Of a DNA stretch of 64,000 nucleotides, positions 17,534 through 25,443 are shown piece by piece. Every line of letters begins with the position of its first letter. Position 1 is the stretch's first letter. The notes beneath the pieces are model-generated. The model saw only the letters and a program-made list of their open reading frames with translations. It was not told the DNA's origin and ran no database searches. A program made the position numbers and the translations under genes. The stretch is from Streptomyces hyderabadensis (GTDB lineage Bacteria; Actinomycetota; Actinomycetes; Streptomycetales; Streptomycetaceae): positions 1 through 64,000 of the forward strand of contig NZ_JAIOJZ010000019.1 of assembly GCF_020404845.1 (NCBI RefSeq), given 5' to 3'.

Positions 17534-17572
17534 AGCCCGGCCCGCCTTCGCTGGACGAAGGCGGGCCGGGCT
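17534..17572 (+). terminator. Strong hairpin after the GH13 gene
   Basis: A perfect 17-bp stem (17534-17550 with 17556-17572) and a 5-nt loop, followed by TGTTTC. It begins 88 nt after the GH13 stop. This is a convincing transcription terminator for the sugar operon. Confidence 0.85.
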
Positions 17573-17723
17573 GTTTCACGTACCGGTCTTCCTGCCCGGC
17601 GAACCGCTCTCCGGCCGACCCGGCCGGGCCCGACGTCTTCCCCCACCCGGGCACCCGCGTCCGCCCGGCCCCCGACACGATGCCGGCGCCGGGGCCGTAA
17701 CCGCGGCCGGAGCGTGGCCGGAG

Positions 17724-17772
17724 CGTCGGGCGGGCCCGGTCACCGGAAGCCGGTGACCGGGCCTGCCCGACG
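17724..17772 (-). terminator. Long hairpin after the exporter operon
   Basis: An outer 8-bp stem (CGTCGGGC with GCCCGACG) and an inner 14-bp stem (GGCCCGGTCACCGG with its complement) are separated by one G-T position and capped by AAG. It lies 17 nt beyond the stop of the minus-strand permease at 17789. There is no T-tract, as is common in streptomycetes. It probably terminates the exporter operon and insulates it from the convergent sugar operon. Confidence 0.75.
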
Positions 17773-17788
17773 AGTGAACGGTGGTGAC

Positions 17789-18604
17789 TCAGCTGCGCAG
17801 CGTCCGGCCCAGGCGGCGGAACGCGAGCAGGAGGGCGAGGCCGCCCACCGCGAGCAGATAGGCGGCCGGCAGCAGCAGTCCGACGCCGAACTCGCCCAGT
17901 GAGGGCTGCCGGATCAGCTCGATGCTCTGGTAGAGCGGCAGGCACTCCACCAGCAGCTGGACCGGACGGGGGTAGACGTCCAGCGGGTAGAAGGTGGTGG
18001 CGAACAGGAACATCGGCAGCATGGCCAACTGGATGTACTGGAAGTCCTGCCAGTCCCGCAGGTAGGTCACCACGGCCAGGCCCAGCGCCGCGAAGGCGAA
18101 CCCGACCAGGAGCGCGCCGGGTACCACCAGCAGTACCAGCGGACTGTGCACCAGGCCGAAGACCGTCACGGCCACGAGGAACCCGACCGTCACCAGAGCA
18201 CCGCGCAGCAGGGCCCAGCAGACCTCGCCCAGGGCCACGCCGCGCACCGTCATCGGCGTGGTCAGGATCGACTCGTAGGTGTGATTCGTCTTGAGCTTGT
18301 TGAACAGGTTGAACGTCGTCTCGTTCATCGCACCGTTCATCGCCGTGGTGGCGAGCAGAGCGGGTGCGACGAACTCCGCGTAGGGCACATCGGTGTCGGC
18401 GAGCCCCGGTACGTTGCCGACCAGTCCGCCGATGCCGACGCCGAAGGCGAGGAGATAGAGCACCGGCTCGAAGATCTCGGCCACCAGGAGCAGCCAGGTA
18501 TGCCGGTAGATCATGAGGTTTCGCTCGACCATCGCCAGGGCGCCCCCGGAGCGCAGGGCTGGACCGGGGCGAGCGGAGACCTGCGGGCCCACTACGGCCG
18601 ACAT
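17789..18604 (-). CDS. ABC-2 type exporter permease (DrrB-like), second copy
   Basis: 271 residues with about six hydrophobic segments and a cytoplasmic N-terminus. The first helix begins at WLLLVAEIFEPVLYLLAFGV. The ABC-2 signature region (MNETTFNLFNKLKTNHTYES, then ILTTPM) is clear. The gene follows another ABC-2 permease by 33 nt and, further up, an ATP-binding protein. The two permeases probably form a heterodimeric channel exporting the product of the neighbouring biosynthetic genes, or protecting the cell from it. It is the last gene of the minus-strand arm. Confidence 0.88.
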   Translation of the reverse strand: MSAVVGPQVSARPGPALRSGGALAMVERNLMIYRHTWLLLVAEIFEPVLYLLAFGVGIGGLVGNVPGLADTDVPYAEFVAPALLATTAMNGAMNETTFNLFNKLKTNHTYESILTTPMTVRGVALGEVCWALLRGALVTVGFLVAVTVFGLVHSPLVLLVVPGALLVGFAFAALGLAVVTYLRDWQDFQYIQLAMLPMFLFATTFYPLDVYPRPVQLLVECLPLYQSIELIRQPSLGEFGVGLLLPAAYLLAVGGLALLLAFRRLGRTLRS

Positions 18605-18637
18605 GGGATCCCTGCCTTTCAGGGTGAGTGCTGGTGG

Positions 18638-19459
18638 TCAGGAGTGCAGGTGCCGCTGATAGGTGCGCCGCCCGAGCAGCAGACCGGCGACGGCCAGCAC
18701 GGCCAAGTAGCCGACGTGGACAGCGGTGCCGGCCACGGTGCCGGTGCCGAGCGCTGCCGTACGGCACAGCTCGACCCCGTGCCAGAGCGGCGTCGCCTGG
18801 ACCACGGGCTGGAGCCAGCCGGGCAGCTGCGTCAGAGGGAAGAAGGTGCCGGAGAACATGAACATCGGCATCACCCCGAACCGGAGTACCGCGAGCACCG
18901 TGGGCTGGCGCTTCGCGGTCACCGCCCAGGCGGCGGACGGCGCCGCGAACGCGGCTCCGACCAGCAGGGTCGCGACCACCACGAGGGGGGCCCGCAGCGC
19001 GTCGACGGCGCCGAAGGCCGCCGCCACCGCCGTGAAGGCCGTGGCGGAGAGCGTCACCTTGAAGATGTTGAACAGCAGGTGACCGTAGTAGATGTCGACG
19101 GGGGACATCGGGGTGGCACTCGCCGCCCAGTAGTGCCCTTTCGCCTGCACCGACTGGTGGACGGGGTGGGCGGAATCGATATAGGCGGTTTGCATGGCCG
19201 AGGCGGCAAGCAGGCCGGGAGTGAGGAAGGCCAGGTACGAGAGGCCGTTAAGGGCGGCACTGTTGTGCTGGTTGACCAGAGTGCCCAGTCCCGCACCGAT
19301 GCCGGTCAGGAACAGCAGCGGGTTGGCCACGTTCAGCACCACGGTCCCGCGCCAGGTGCGGCGGTAGCGATGCAGCCAGTAGGCGAACTCGTGCAGGGCG
19401 GGCGGGACCGTGCGGGTACGGCCGGGCGGGACGAGGGAGCGGGAGGCATGCGTGGTCAT
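18638..19459 (-). CDS. ABC-2 type exporter permease (DrrB-like), first copy
   Basis: 273 residues from an ATG at 19459 with GGAGAG upstream. It has six hydrophobic segments and an ABC-2 fold. VLNVANPLLFLTGIGAGLG marks the first helix, and GHYWAASATPMSPVDIYYG corresponds to the region after helix 2. It is only distantly similar to its neighbour, so a heterodimer is plausible. It lies 49 nt downstream of the ATPase gene in one transcription unit. Confidence 0.88.
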   Translation of the reverse strand: MTTHASRSLVPPGRTRTVPPALHEFAYWLHRYRRTWRGTVVLNVANPLLFLTGIGAGLGTLVNQHNSAALNGLSYLAFLTPGLLAASAMQTAYIDSAHPVHQSVQAKGHYWAASATPMSPVDIYYGHLLFNIFKVTLSATAFTAVAAAFGAVDALRAPLVVVATLLVGAAFAAPSAAWAVTAKRQPTVLAVLRFGVMPMFMFSGTFFPLTQLPGWLQPVVQATPLWHGVELCRTAALGTGTVAGTAVHVGYLAVLAVAGLLLGRRTYQRHLHS

Positions 19460-19508
19460 CGGTACTCTCCGTGGCGACGCCTGGATGGTGGGCGGGGGCG
19501 GCGACGCA

Positions 19509-20489
19509 TCAGTCGACCAGGGTGCGGCCCGTCAGGGTGAGGAAGACGTCCTCCAGGCTCGCCCTGCGGGTCAGGGCGGTCAGCGGGACGATGCCGCGTG
19601 CGTGGGCGGCCGCCAGGGTGGCCTCCCCTTCGTCGGTGTAGAGAAGGATGCGGTCGGGCAGTTCCTCGATCCGCTCCACCAGGCCCCGCGCCTTGTCGGT
19701 CATGGCCTCGCGCTCGCCCGGGCCGAAGCGCAGTTCGAGCACCTCCCGGGTGCAGTACCGCTCGATCAGTCCGCCGGGTGAGCCCTCGGTGACGATCAGA
19801 CCGCCGTCCATCACCACGAGCCGGTCGCACAGCTGCTCGGCCTCGTCCATGTAGTGGGTGGTGAGGATCAGCGTGATGCCGTCGTCCTTGAGCTGGAACA
19901 GCCGCTCCCAGAGCAGGTGGCGTGCCTGTGGGTCGAGGCCGGTGGTGGGCTCGTCCAGCAGGACGATCTCGGGCTCGTTGATGAGTGCCCTGGCTATCGT
20001 CAGGCGTCGCCGCATGCCGCCGGACAGTGCCTCGACCCGCTCGTCCGCCTTGTCCGTCAGCCGTGCGAAGTCGAGGAGTTCCGTGGCCCGCCTGCGGATC
20101 TCGGCCTTCGGGAGTCCGAAGTAGCGCCCGTAGATCAACAGGTTCTCCCTGACCGTCAGTTCGACGTCCACGGTGTCGTCCTGGGGGACCACGCCGATCC
20201 GGGCGCGAATCCGGGCACCCTCGGTCCGTGCGTCGAGCCCGAGCACGTCGAGGCTCCCGCCGGTGGCGGGCGAGGTGCAGGCGATCATGCGCATGGTCGA
20301 GGACTTCCCGGCGCCGTTGGCGCCCAGGATCCCGAACGCCTCCCCGGGACGGACTTCGAAGTCGATGCCCGCGACCGCGGTGAACCCTTCGCCACGAGCT
20401 GCCCCGTAGCGCTTCTGCAGTCCCTTCGCGCGGATCATGGGGGCCTGCCCCGGCACCGTGCCCTGTGGCTGCCTCGTGGTCTCAGTCAT
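19509..20489 (-). CDS. ABC exporter ATP-binding protein (DrrA-like)
   Basis: 326 residues. Walker A is GANGAGKSS, the signature is LSGGMRRRL, and Walker B runs into LLDEPTTGLDPQ, followed by the H-loop in TTHYMDEAEQL. The C-terminal extension after residue 240 is typical of DrrA/antibiotic-resistance ATPases. The ATG at 20489 overlaps the end of the condensation-domain gene by 8 nt, so exporter and enzyme are translationally coupled. That supports export of a product made by this cluster. Confidence 0.93.
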   Translation of the reverse strand: MTETTRQPQGTVPGQAPMIRAKGLQKRYGAARGEGFTAVAGIDFEVRPGEAFGILGANGAGKSSTMRMIACTSPATGGSLDVLGLDARTEGARIRARIGVVPQDDTVDVELTVRENLLIYGRYFGLPKAEIRRRATELLDFARLTDKADERVEALSGGMRRRLTIARALINEPEIVLLDEPTTGLDPQARHLLWERLFQLKDDGITLILTTHYMDEAEQLCDRLVVMDGGLIVTEGSPGGLIERYCTREVLELRFGPGEREAMTDKARGLVERIEELPDRILLYTDEGEATLAAAHARGIVPLTALTRRASLEDVFLTLTGRTLVD

Positions 20490-21903
20490 GGTGGGCTCCT
20501 TGCGGCCGGCGACGGAACCGCTCGACCAGTTCGCCCACCGGGGTGCCGGGGCTCCGGGCCGCCCGGACCATCAAGTGCTCCAGTTCCTGCAGGAAGTCGC
20601 CGGCGGAGGCGGGCAGGAAACGCGGGTCGGTGCACAGGGTGAGCGCGCAGGACTCGCGCAGTCCGTCGAGGAAGAGGAAGAACTTGGCCCCGGACTGCCG
20701 CCCCTCATGGTCCAGGCGGGTCAGGCGGGTGCGGGCGAGGGCCTCGTCCAGCTGGGCGGGCAGCTTCAGAGGGTCGATCTCGGGCGGCGGGGCGTTGCGC
20801 TCCTCGGCGCTGAAGCGGATGTCGTTGAAGAAGCAGTAGCCGCCGGGGGTGATACCGCGCCCGCGGGCGATCTCCTCCAGCTGCTCCTCCATCTTGACCG
20901 GGCAGGCCTCCGCGTGCCGGTAGGCGTTCAACGCGGTCCGGGCGGCACGGGAGAGGAACTGCTCGGTGGACTCGTCCGCGACGTGCAGGCGGACGATCGC
21001 GTTCTGGTTGAAGGCCCCGACGAACTCCTCGTCCTCGGGCTTGAAGCGGGTCGACACGATGACCCGCAGCGCGGCTTCGGGTTCACCGAGGCAGGAGGCC
21101 AGCAGCAGCGCGGTCGAACCGAGCAGAGCCGTGGCCGTGTTGCAGCGGCTGCGTCCGGCCAGCGCATGGGCGGCCAGTGCCAGGGCCGGGGAGTCGATGT
21201 GCGCCCAGTCCCGGTCGAGCTGCTGCGGCGTCGACGTGGTCGCCAGCATGCTCGCGGGCACGGTGCTCGCCTGGCGGGCCCAGTAGTCCAGCGTGCGCCT
21301 CTCGCGCCGGGCGCCGGCTGCGGAGGTCTCGAACCCGGCCCGGTCAACGGGTTGCCGGGAACGCTCGCGCAGACCCGCCGCGCCGTCCGGGCCGGCGGCG
21401 AGCACGGCACGCAGTTCGTCCATGACGATCTGGAAACTCCAGCCGTCCACCGCCAGGTGGCTCGCGGCGATCGCCACGGCGGCCGGTGCGCCCGCGCGCA
21501 CCCCGATCGCCGCACGCAGCGGCAGTCCGGCGGCGTTGTCGAAGGCGCCTGCCCGGATCCGTTCACCGAGCGGTGCGACCGCCTGTGCCAGGTCGCCCGG
21601 TCCGAGTTCGCAGAGCAGGAACTCGATCTCGCCCGAGGCCGCGACGTGCTGCACCAGGCCGCCGTCATGTTCGGTGTAGGTCGTCCGCAGCGACTCGTGC
21701 CGTTCCACGAGCAGCCGGACCGTGTCGCACACCTGGGCCACGGTGGCGGAGCGGACCGGCGCCCAGCCGAGCTGGTTCAGCGAGTCGTCGTCGGGCGGCA
21801 GCCAGCGGATCACCTCCCAGATGGCGCGTTGGCCCCAGGTCATCGGCCCGGTACGGGAGTGGCCCGCGCGGAACCGCACGCGGGCGGTCGTTGGGTCTGT
21901 CAC
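20482..21903 (-). CDS. Stand-alone NRPS condensation-domain protein
   Basis: 473 residues from a GTG at 21903 (AGAGGA upstream); an ATG further up is possible but has no ribosome site. The whole protein is one condensation domain. It opens with MTWGQRAIWEVIRWLPPDDD, and the active-site motif is SHLAVDG at 148-154, so the second (catalytic) His of HHxxxDG is kept while the first is Ser. Later motifs include GAFNQNAIVRL and GGYCFFNDIRFS. It should join an acyl or aminoacyl unit on the separate carrier protein (25174-25443) to an amine or alcohol. It heads the minus-strand operon with the exporter. Confidence 0.85.
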   Translation of the reverse strand: MTDPTTARVRFRAGHSRTGPMTWGQRAIWEVIRWLPPDDDSLNQLGWAPVRSATVAQVCDTVRLLVERHESLRTTYTEHDGGLVQHVAASGEIEFLLCELGPGDLAQAVAPLGERIRAGAFDNAAGLPLRAAIGVRAGAPAAVAIAASHLAVDGWSFQIVMDELRAVLAAGPDGAAGLRERSRQPVDRAGFETSAAGARRERRTLDYWARQASTVPASMLATTSTPQQLDRDWAHIDSPALALAAHALAGRSRCNTATALLGSTALLLASCLGEPEAALRVIVSTRFKPEDEEFVGAFNQNAIVRLHVADESTEQFLSRAARTALNAYRHAEACPVKMEEQLEEIARGRGITPGGYCFFNDIRFSAEERNAPPPEIDPLKLPAQLDEALARTRLTRLDHEGRQSGAKFFLFLDGLRESCALTLCTDPRFLPASAGDFLQELEHLMVRAARSPGTPVGELVERFRRRPQGAHHD

Positions 21904-22157
21904 CTGTCCTCTTCCCCTGTGTCCTGCTCTGTGTCCTGCTCGCCGATGTGTCCCGCTGTGAGCGGGCTCAAGAATGGCGGGGAACATAGCAATTTCTCAA
22001 CAGTTAGCGCTGAAGTTTCTAACATGTGTTTGAGGGATGTGGCGGGCCTCTGTAGGTCTTCGATCCGTCTCTCGGTTCAACTTTGAGGGCATTGTCCTGA
22101 GTTGTCCTAGAAATACGTGCACTGTAAACGGGGATCGGTGGGAGGGAAGGGCAGAAT

Positions 22158-22202
22158 TGACTTCCAAGTCATCTTGATTTTGCTAGTTTCTGTGCATAAT
22201 TT
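22158..22202 (+). promoter_or_regulatory. Promoter and operator of the plus-strand biosynthetic arm
   Basis: A sigma70-like promoter: -35 TTGATT (22174-22179), 17-nt spacer, -10 TAATTT (22197-22202). Just upstream lies a perfect dyad, TGACTT-CC-AAGTCA (22158-22171). The first coding ATG is at 22289. The whole 385-bp intergenic region (21904-22288) is AT-rich compared with its flanks. It must also hold the divergent promoter for the condensation/exporter operon; GTTAG and CTAAC arms near 22000 are the only candidate site I see there. Confidence 0.6.
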
Positions 22203-22288
22203 GCGTCAGTCTCGGCGTGGCGCTAGCTTCTGGGCCGGCACTCCGGGCCGTAGGGCTGCATCCCCAAGGAATCGAGGAGCAGATCACG

Positions 22289-23647
22289 ATGGAAGTCCGT
22301 GCAATACCGCTCTGGACCCGGATGGCGGTCGACTCCGCAGCGGCCGGACGGTCGCCCGCTCTCACGCCCGCCGCGGGACTGCGCACCGGCCTTGCGGTAC
22401 TCGACCTGGGCATGATCGGTACGGACGGCTCACGCCGGGCAGTGCCCTCGGCCGGCGCCACCTACCCCTACGAGTGCTACATCCTGACCCGGGACGAGGC
22501 GTGTGCGACCGGCCTCTACCAGGTCGATCCGGGGCGACGGCTCTGTCAGTTGCTCAGCCGCGGACCCCAAGTCGACGAGGCGCTGTGCCACGCGGCGCTC
22601 GCCGTCCCCGAGGGCGGCGCGGTCATCGTGCTGGCCACCAGGCCTTGGCTGTCCATGCGAAAGTACGGCGACCGGGGCTACCTCTACACCCAGCTGGACA
22701 CGGCGCACCTGCACATGAACCTGGTGCTGGCGGCCGACAGCCTCGGTGCGAGTGTCGTGCTGCGCCGGCGCCCGCCAGGTCTGGAGCCCCTGGTCACGGA
22801 GCACGGCGAGTGCGCGGAGGTCCACTCGGCGCTGGCCGTCACCGCGGTGCCGGCCGGCAACGGCACGGAGGCCGAACCGTCCTGCTGGACAGTGCGCGAT
22901 GCCCGCGCCACCCGGCGGCCCTCACTGCGCCGGCAGCCACACTGGCTGGAGCGGCTCTGCTGGGAGTCACTCGTCACCGATTCCGAAGGGGTCGCGGCCG
23001 GTCCGCCCGGAGCGGCCGTCTGCCTGCCGCCGACCGTACGGCGCAGGGGCAGGGCACCTCTCGTGCCGCGGGCGGCGTTCCACAGCCGGCGGTCGGCCAC
23101 CGGCTTCGCGCCCGGCACCGTCCCTGTGCGAGCCGTGCACGGCACCGTCGGCCGCGCGCTGTCCGTCTTCCGCAACCTGCTGCCCGGTGCGGGGACTTTG
23201 CCCCACGCCACCTTGGTCGTGCGGCAGGAGCAACGTGACCGGGGCGAGCCGGTCTGGCCGGCCGGCCTGGACCTGCGGTGGCTCCCCGAGCTGTCCAACG
23301 AACCGGTCACCGAAGCCTTCATGGCTCAGCGCCATCTGGCCGACACGTCGGCAGTACTGCTGCTGCACGCGCCCACCGCCTCGCTCATCGACGAGGCAGG
23401 CGGCTCACAGCTGTGGACGGTGCTGTACCACGCCGGGGCACTGGCTCAACTGGTCTGCCTGGAAGCGGCCCGGCGCGACCTCGCGGTCACGGGTGTCGGT
23501 GGCTTCGACAGCGAGCGATGGCGGCGGCTGGCCGACCTGCCCACCGGTCACGACGTGGTGTACGCGGTCGCCATGGGCGTGGACACACCCGACGCCCCGA
23601 AGCTCGACCGCCTCGCGGTCGCCTACGCACAGAATGAGCGCTCATGA
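22289..23647 (+). CDS. Tandem SagB-like nitroreductase-family oxidoreductase
   Basis: 452 residues from an ATG at 22289 (GAGGAG nine bases upstream). The N-terminal half is a SagB/McbC-type FMN domain: RRAVPSAGATYPYECYIL is the hallmark, and GYLYTQLDTAHLHMNLVLAA matches the following helix. The C-terminal half restarts with a degenerate copy: RRSATGF, a GALAQLVCLEAARRDLAVTG helix, GGFD and VVYAVAMG. Enzymes of this family oxidise thiazolines or oxazolines to azoles, or desaturate peptidyl groups, using FMN. Here the likely substrate is an intermediate bound to the carrier protein. The stop overlaps the next start (ATGA). Confidence 0.78.
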   Translation: MEVRAIPLWTRMAVDSAAAGRSPALTPAAGLRTGLAVLDLGMIGTDGSRRAVPSAGATYPYECYILTRDEACATGLYQVDPGRRLCQLLSRGPQVDEALCHAALAVPEGGAVIVLATRPWLSMRKYGDRGYLYTQLDTAHLHMNLVLAADSLGASVVLRRRPPGLEPLVTEHGECAEVHSALAVTAVPAGNGTEAEPSCWTVRDARATRRPSLRRQPHWLERLCWESLVTDSEGVAAGPPGAAVCLPPTVRRRGRAPLVPRAAFHSRRSATGFAPGTVPVRAVHGTVGRALSVFRNLLPGAGTLPHATLVVRQEQRDRGEPVWPAGLDLRWLPELSNEPVTEAFMAQRHLADTSAVLLLHAPTASLIDEAGGSQLWTVLYHAGALAQLVCLEAARRDLAVTGVGGFDSERWRRLADLPTGHDVVYAVAMGVDTPDAPKLDRLAVAYAQNERS

Positions 23648-25065
23648 TTCTCGCCGCCGCATTCGCCCGGTGCGCCGACCAGTACGCAGACAGCCCGGCG
23701 CTGTCCGGCCCCGACTCCTCGGTCGACCACCGCGCCCTGCACGAGCGGAGCCTGCACGCCGCCGAGTGGCTCAGCACCACCCGGTCCGTGGACGACCGCC
23801 CCAGGATCGGTCTGGCCGCGCGCAACAGCACCACGTGGGTGACCGCCTACCTGGGCATCCTGCACGCAGGAGCAGTCCCGTTCCTGGTCGACGCCTCGGC
23901 CGGGGACGGTGAACTGGTCCGCATCCAGGAGGACTGCTCGCTCGACCTGCTTCTCCACGACCGGGACCCGGCAGGCGACGCGGTCGCCGCGCTGCCGGGC
24001 CTGACCGCCACGCACCGCCGTGTCGCCGAGCGCCGTCACCAGCTGCACCCTGACACCGAGGTCTGCCGCTTCACCTCCGGCACCACGGGCAAGCCCAACT
24101 GCCTGGAGTTCTCGGGCCGTGCGGTGCGCGCGGCGGCGGAGAACTGGGCAGTGGGCACCGCCATGAGCGCTGATGACCGCATCCTGTGCTGCGCGGGACT
24201 GTCCAACGGACTGGCTTTCAACACCTCCCTCCTGTCCAGCTTCCTGGTCGGCGCGCAACTGCACCTGTCGCACGGGCTGCCGACCAGCGGCCGGATCCGT
24301 CGGCTGGTCGCCGAAACGCAGGCCACCCGGCTGGTCGCCTTCCCGGCCCTCTACGACTCCTTCGTCCGCACCGGCAGCGGCCGCGCGGACTTCACCTCCG
24401 TGCGCGTCGCCATCTCCGCCGGGGCCCCGCTGCGCGCGGACACCAAGAAGCGGTTCACCGAACTGACCGGAGTCCCGATGGGCAACTACTACGGCGTCGC
24501 CGAGGCCGGTCCGCTGACGTACCTCACCGCCACCTCGGCGCAGAGTCTGGGCCGCCCGCTGCCGGGGGTGGACATCCAGGTCCGGGAAGTCGTCGACCGG
24601 GACGGTGCCGTCCACGTGCGCAGCGCTTCGATGGCCACCCGCTACCTCAACGCCCCCGGCCTCCTGGAGAGCCGGATCGACGACGGCGGCCACTACAGCA
24701 CGGGGGACCGCGGGCGCCTGGAGGACGGGGAACTGCTGCTCACCGGCCGCTCCAACCGGATGATCAACGTCGGCGGCCGCAAGGTCGACCCGGTCGAGGT
24801 CGGCAACGCGGTCAGTGCCGTGCCCGGCGTGGCACAGGCCGTGGTCCTCGAAGTTCCCGACCAGCACGGCGAGCCCGCCGTGGCCGCCGTACTCGTGCTG
24901 CGCGAAGGGCTCGACACCGGCGAGGTACGGCGGCGGATCCGCGACAACCTGGCCGCGCACAAGGTCCCCACCCTGATCCGGGTCGTCGACGCCATCCCCA
25001 CCACGGTGATCGGCAAGCCGGTCTTCCACGAACTGCGGAGTCTCTTCGACGCCGGCACTTCCTGA
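23644..25065 (+). CDS. Discrete adenylation enzyme (AMP-binding)
   Basis: 473 residues. The motifs of the ANL superfamily are in order: FTSGTTGKP (143-151), YYGVAEAG, YSTGDRG, GRSNRMINVGGRKVDPVEV, and a C-terminal VIGKP with the catalytic Lys. It activates a carboxylic or amino acid as acyl-AMP and should load the carrier protein encoded 108 nt downstream. The substrate cannot be read with confidence. It overlaps the SagB-like gene by 4 nt. Confidence 0.9.
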   Translation: MILAAAFARCADQYADSPALSGPDSSVDHRALHERSLHAAEWLSTTRSVDDRPRIGLAARNSTTWVTAYLGILHAGAVPFLVDASAGDGELVRIQEDCSLDLLLHDRDPAGDAVAALPGLTATHRRVAERRHQLHPDTEVCRFTSGTTGKPNCLEFSGRAVRAAAENWAVGTAMSADDRILCCAGLSNGLAFNTSLLSSFLVGAQLHLSHGLPTSGRIRRLVAETQATRLVAFPALYDSFVRTGSGRADFTSVRVAISAGAPLRADTKKRFTELTGVPMGNYYGVAEAGPLTYLTATSAQSLGRPLPGVDIQVREVVDRDGAVHVRSASMATRYLNAPGLLESRIDDGGHYSTGDRGRLEDGELLLTGRSNRMINVGGRKVDPVEVGNAVSAVPGVAQAVVLEVPDQHGEPAVAAVLVLREGLDTGEVRRRIRDNLAAHKVPTLIRVVDAIPTTVIGKPVFHELRSLFDAGTS

Positions 25066-25173
25066 GCCTGCCGAACCGTTCCGCTCCCTCCGCACCGCAC
25101 CCCCCGGCACCCGCCCGGGCGGCATCCGCGGCCGACGGGGAAACCCCGCCGGCCCCATTCTGAGGAGTCAGTC

Positions 25174-25443
25174 ATGCCCGCAGGCCCGCAGCTGATACGC
25201 GAGGGCGTGATCCGCCTGATCATCTCGTCCCACGAAGGCGACATCAGTGTCTCGGACATCGAGGCGCACGGAGGTGTGCTGGAAGCCGTCAACTACACCT
25301 CGCTCTCCTACATCCGGCTGCTCGACGCCATCGAGAACGAGTTCGGCGCCTACCTGGACGCCGACGAAGGGGCCGAGGCGCTCGGCACGGTGGACGGCAT
25401 CGTGGCCGCCGTTCTGGCCGATCTGGGCTCCGATGCCGTCTGA
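25174..25443 (+). CDS. Discrete acyl/peptidyl carrier protein
   Basis: 89 residues. It has the size and helix pattern of a carrier protein. The phosphopantetheine attachment region reads VNYTSLSYIRLLDAIENEFG, with Ser43 as the likely attachment site. The usual Asp before Ser is Thr here, so recognition by the phosphopantetheinyl transferase may be unusual. RBS: TGAGGAG before the ATG. It overlaps the DapB-like gene by 11 nt. It probably carries the substrate loaded by the adenylation enzyme for the SagB-like, acyl-CoA-dehydrogenase and condensation enzymes. Confidence 0.85.
   Translation: MPAGPQLIREGVIRLIISSHEGDISVSDIEAHGGVLEAVNYTSLSYIRLLDAIENEFGAYLDADEGAEALGTVDGIVAAVLADLGSDAV

Noticed and set aside
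16926..18767. Minus-strand open frame of about 613 codons across the GH13 end and permease gene
   Set aside because: It crosses two strong terminators, is out of frame with the permease, and lacks any family feature.
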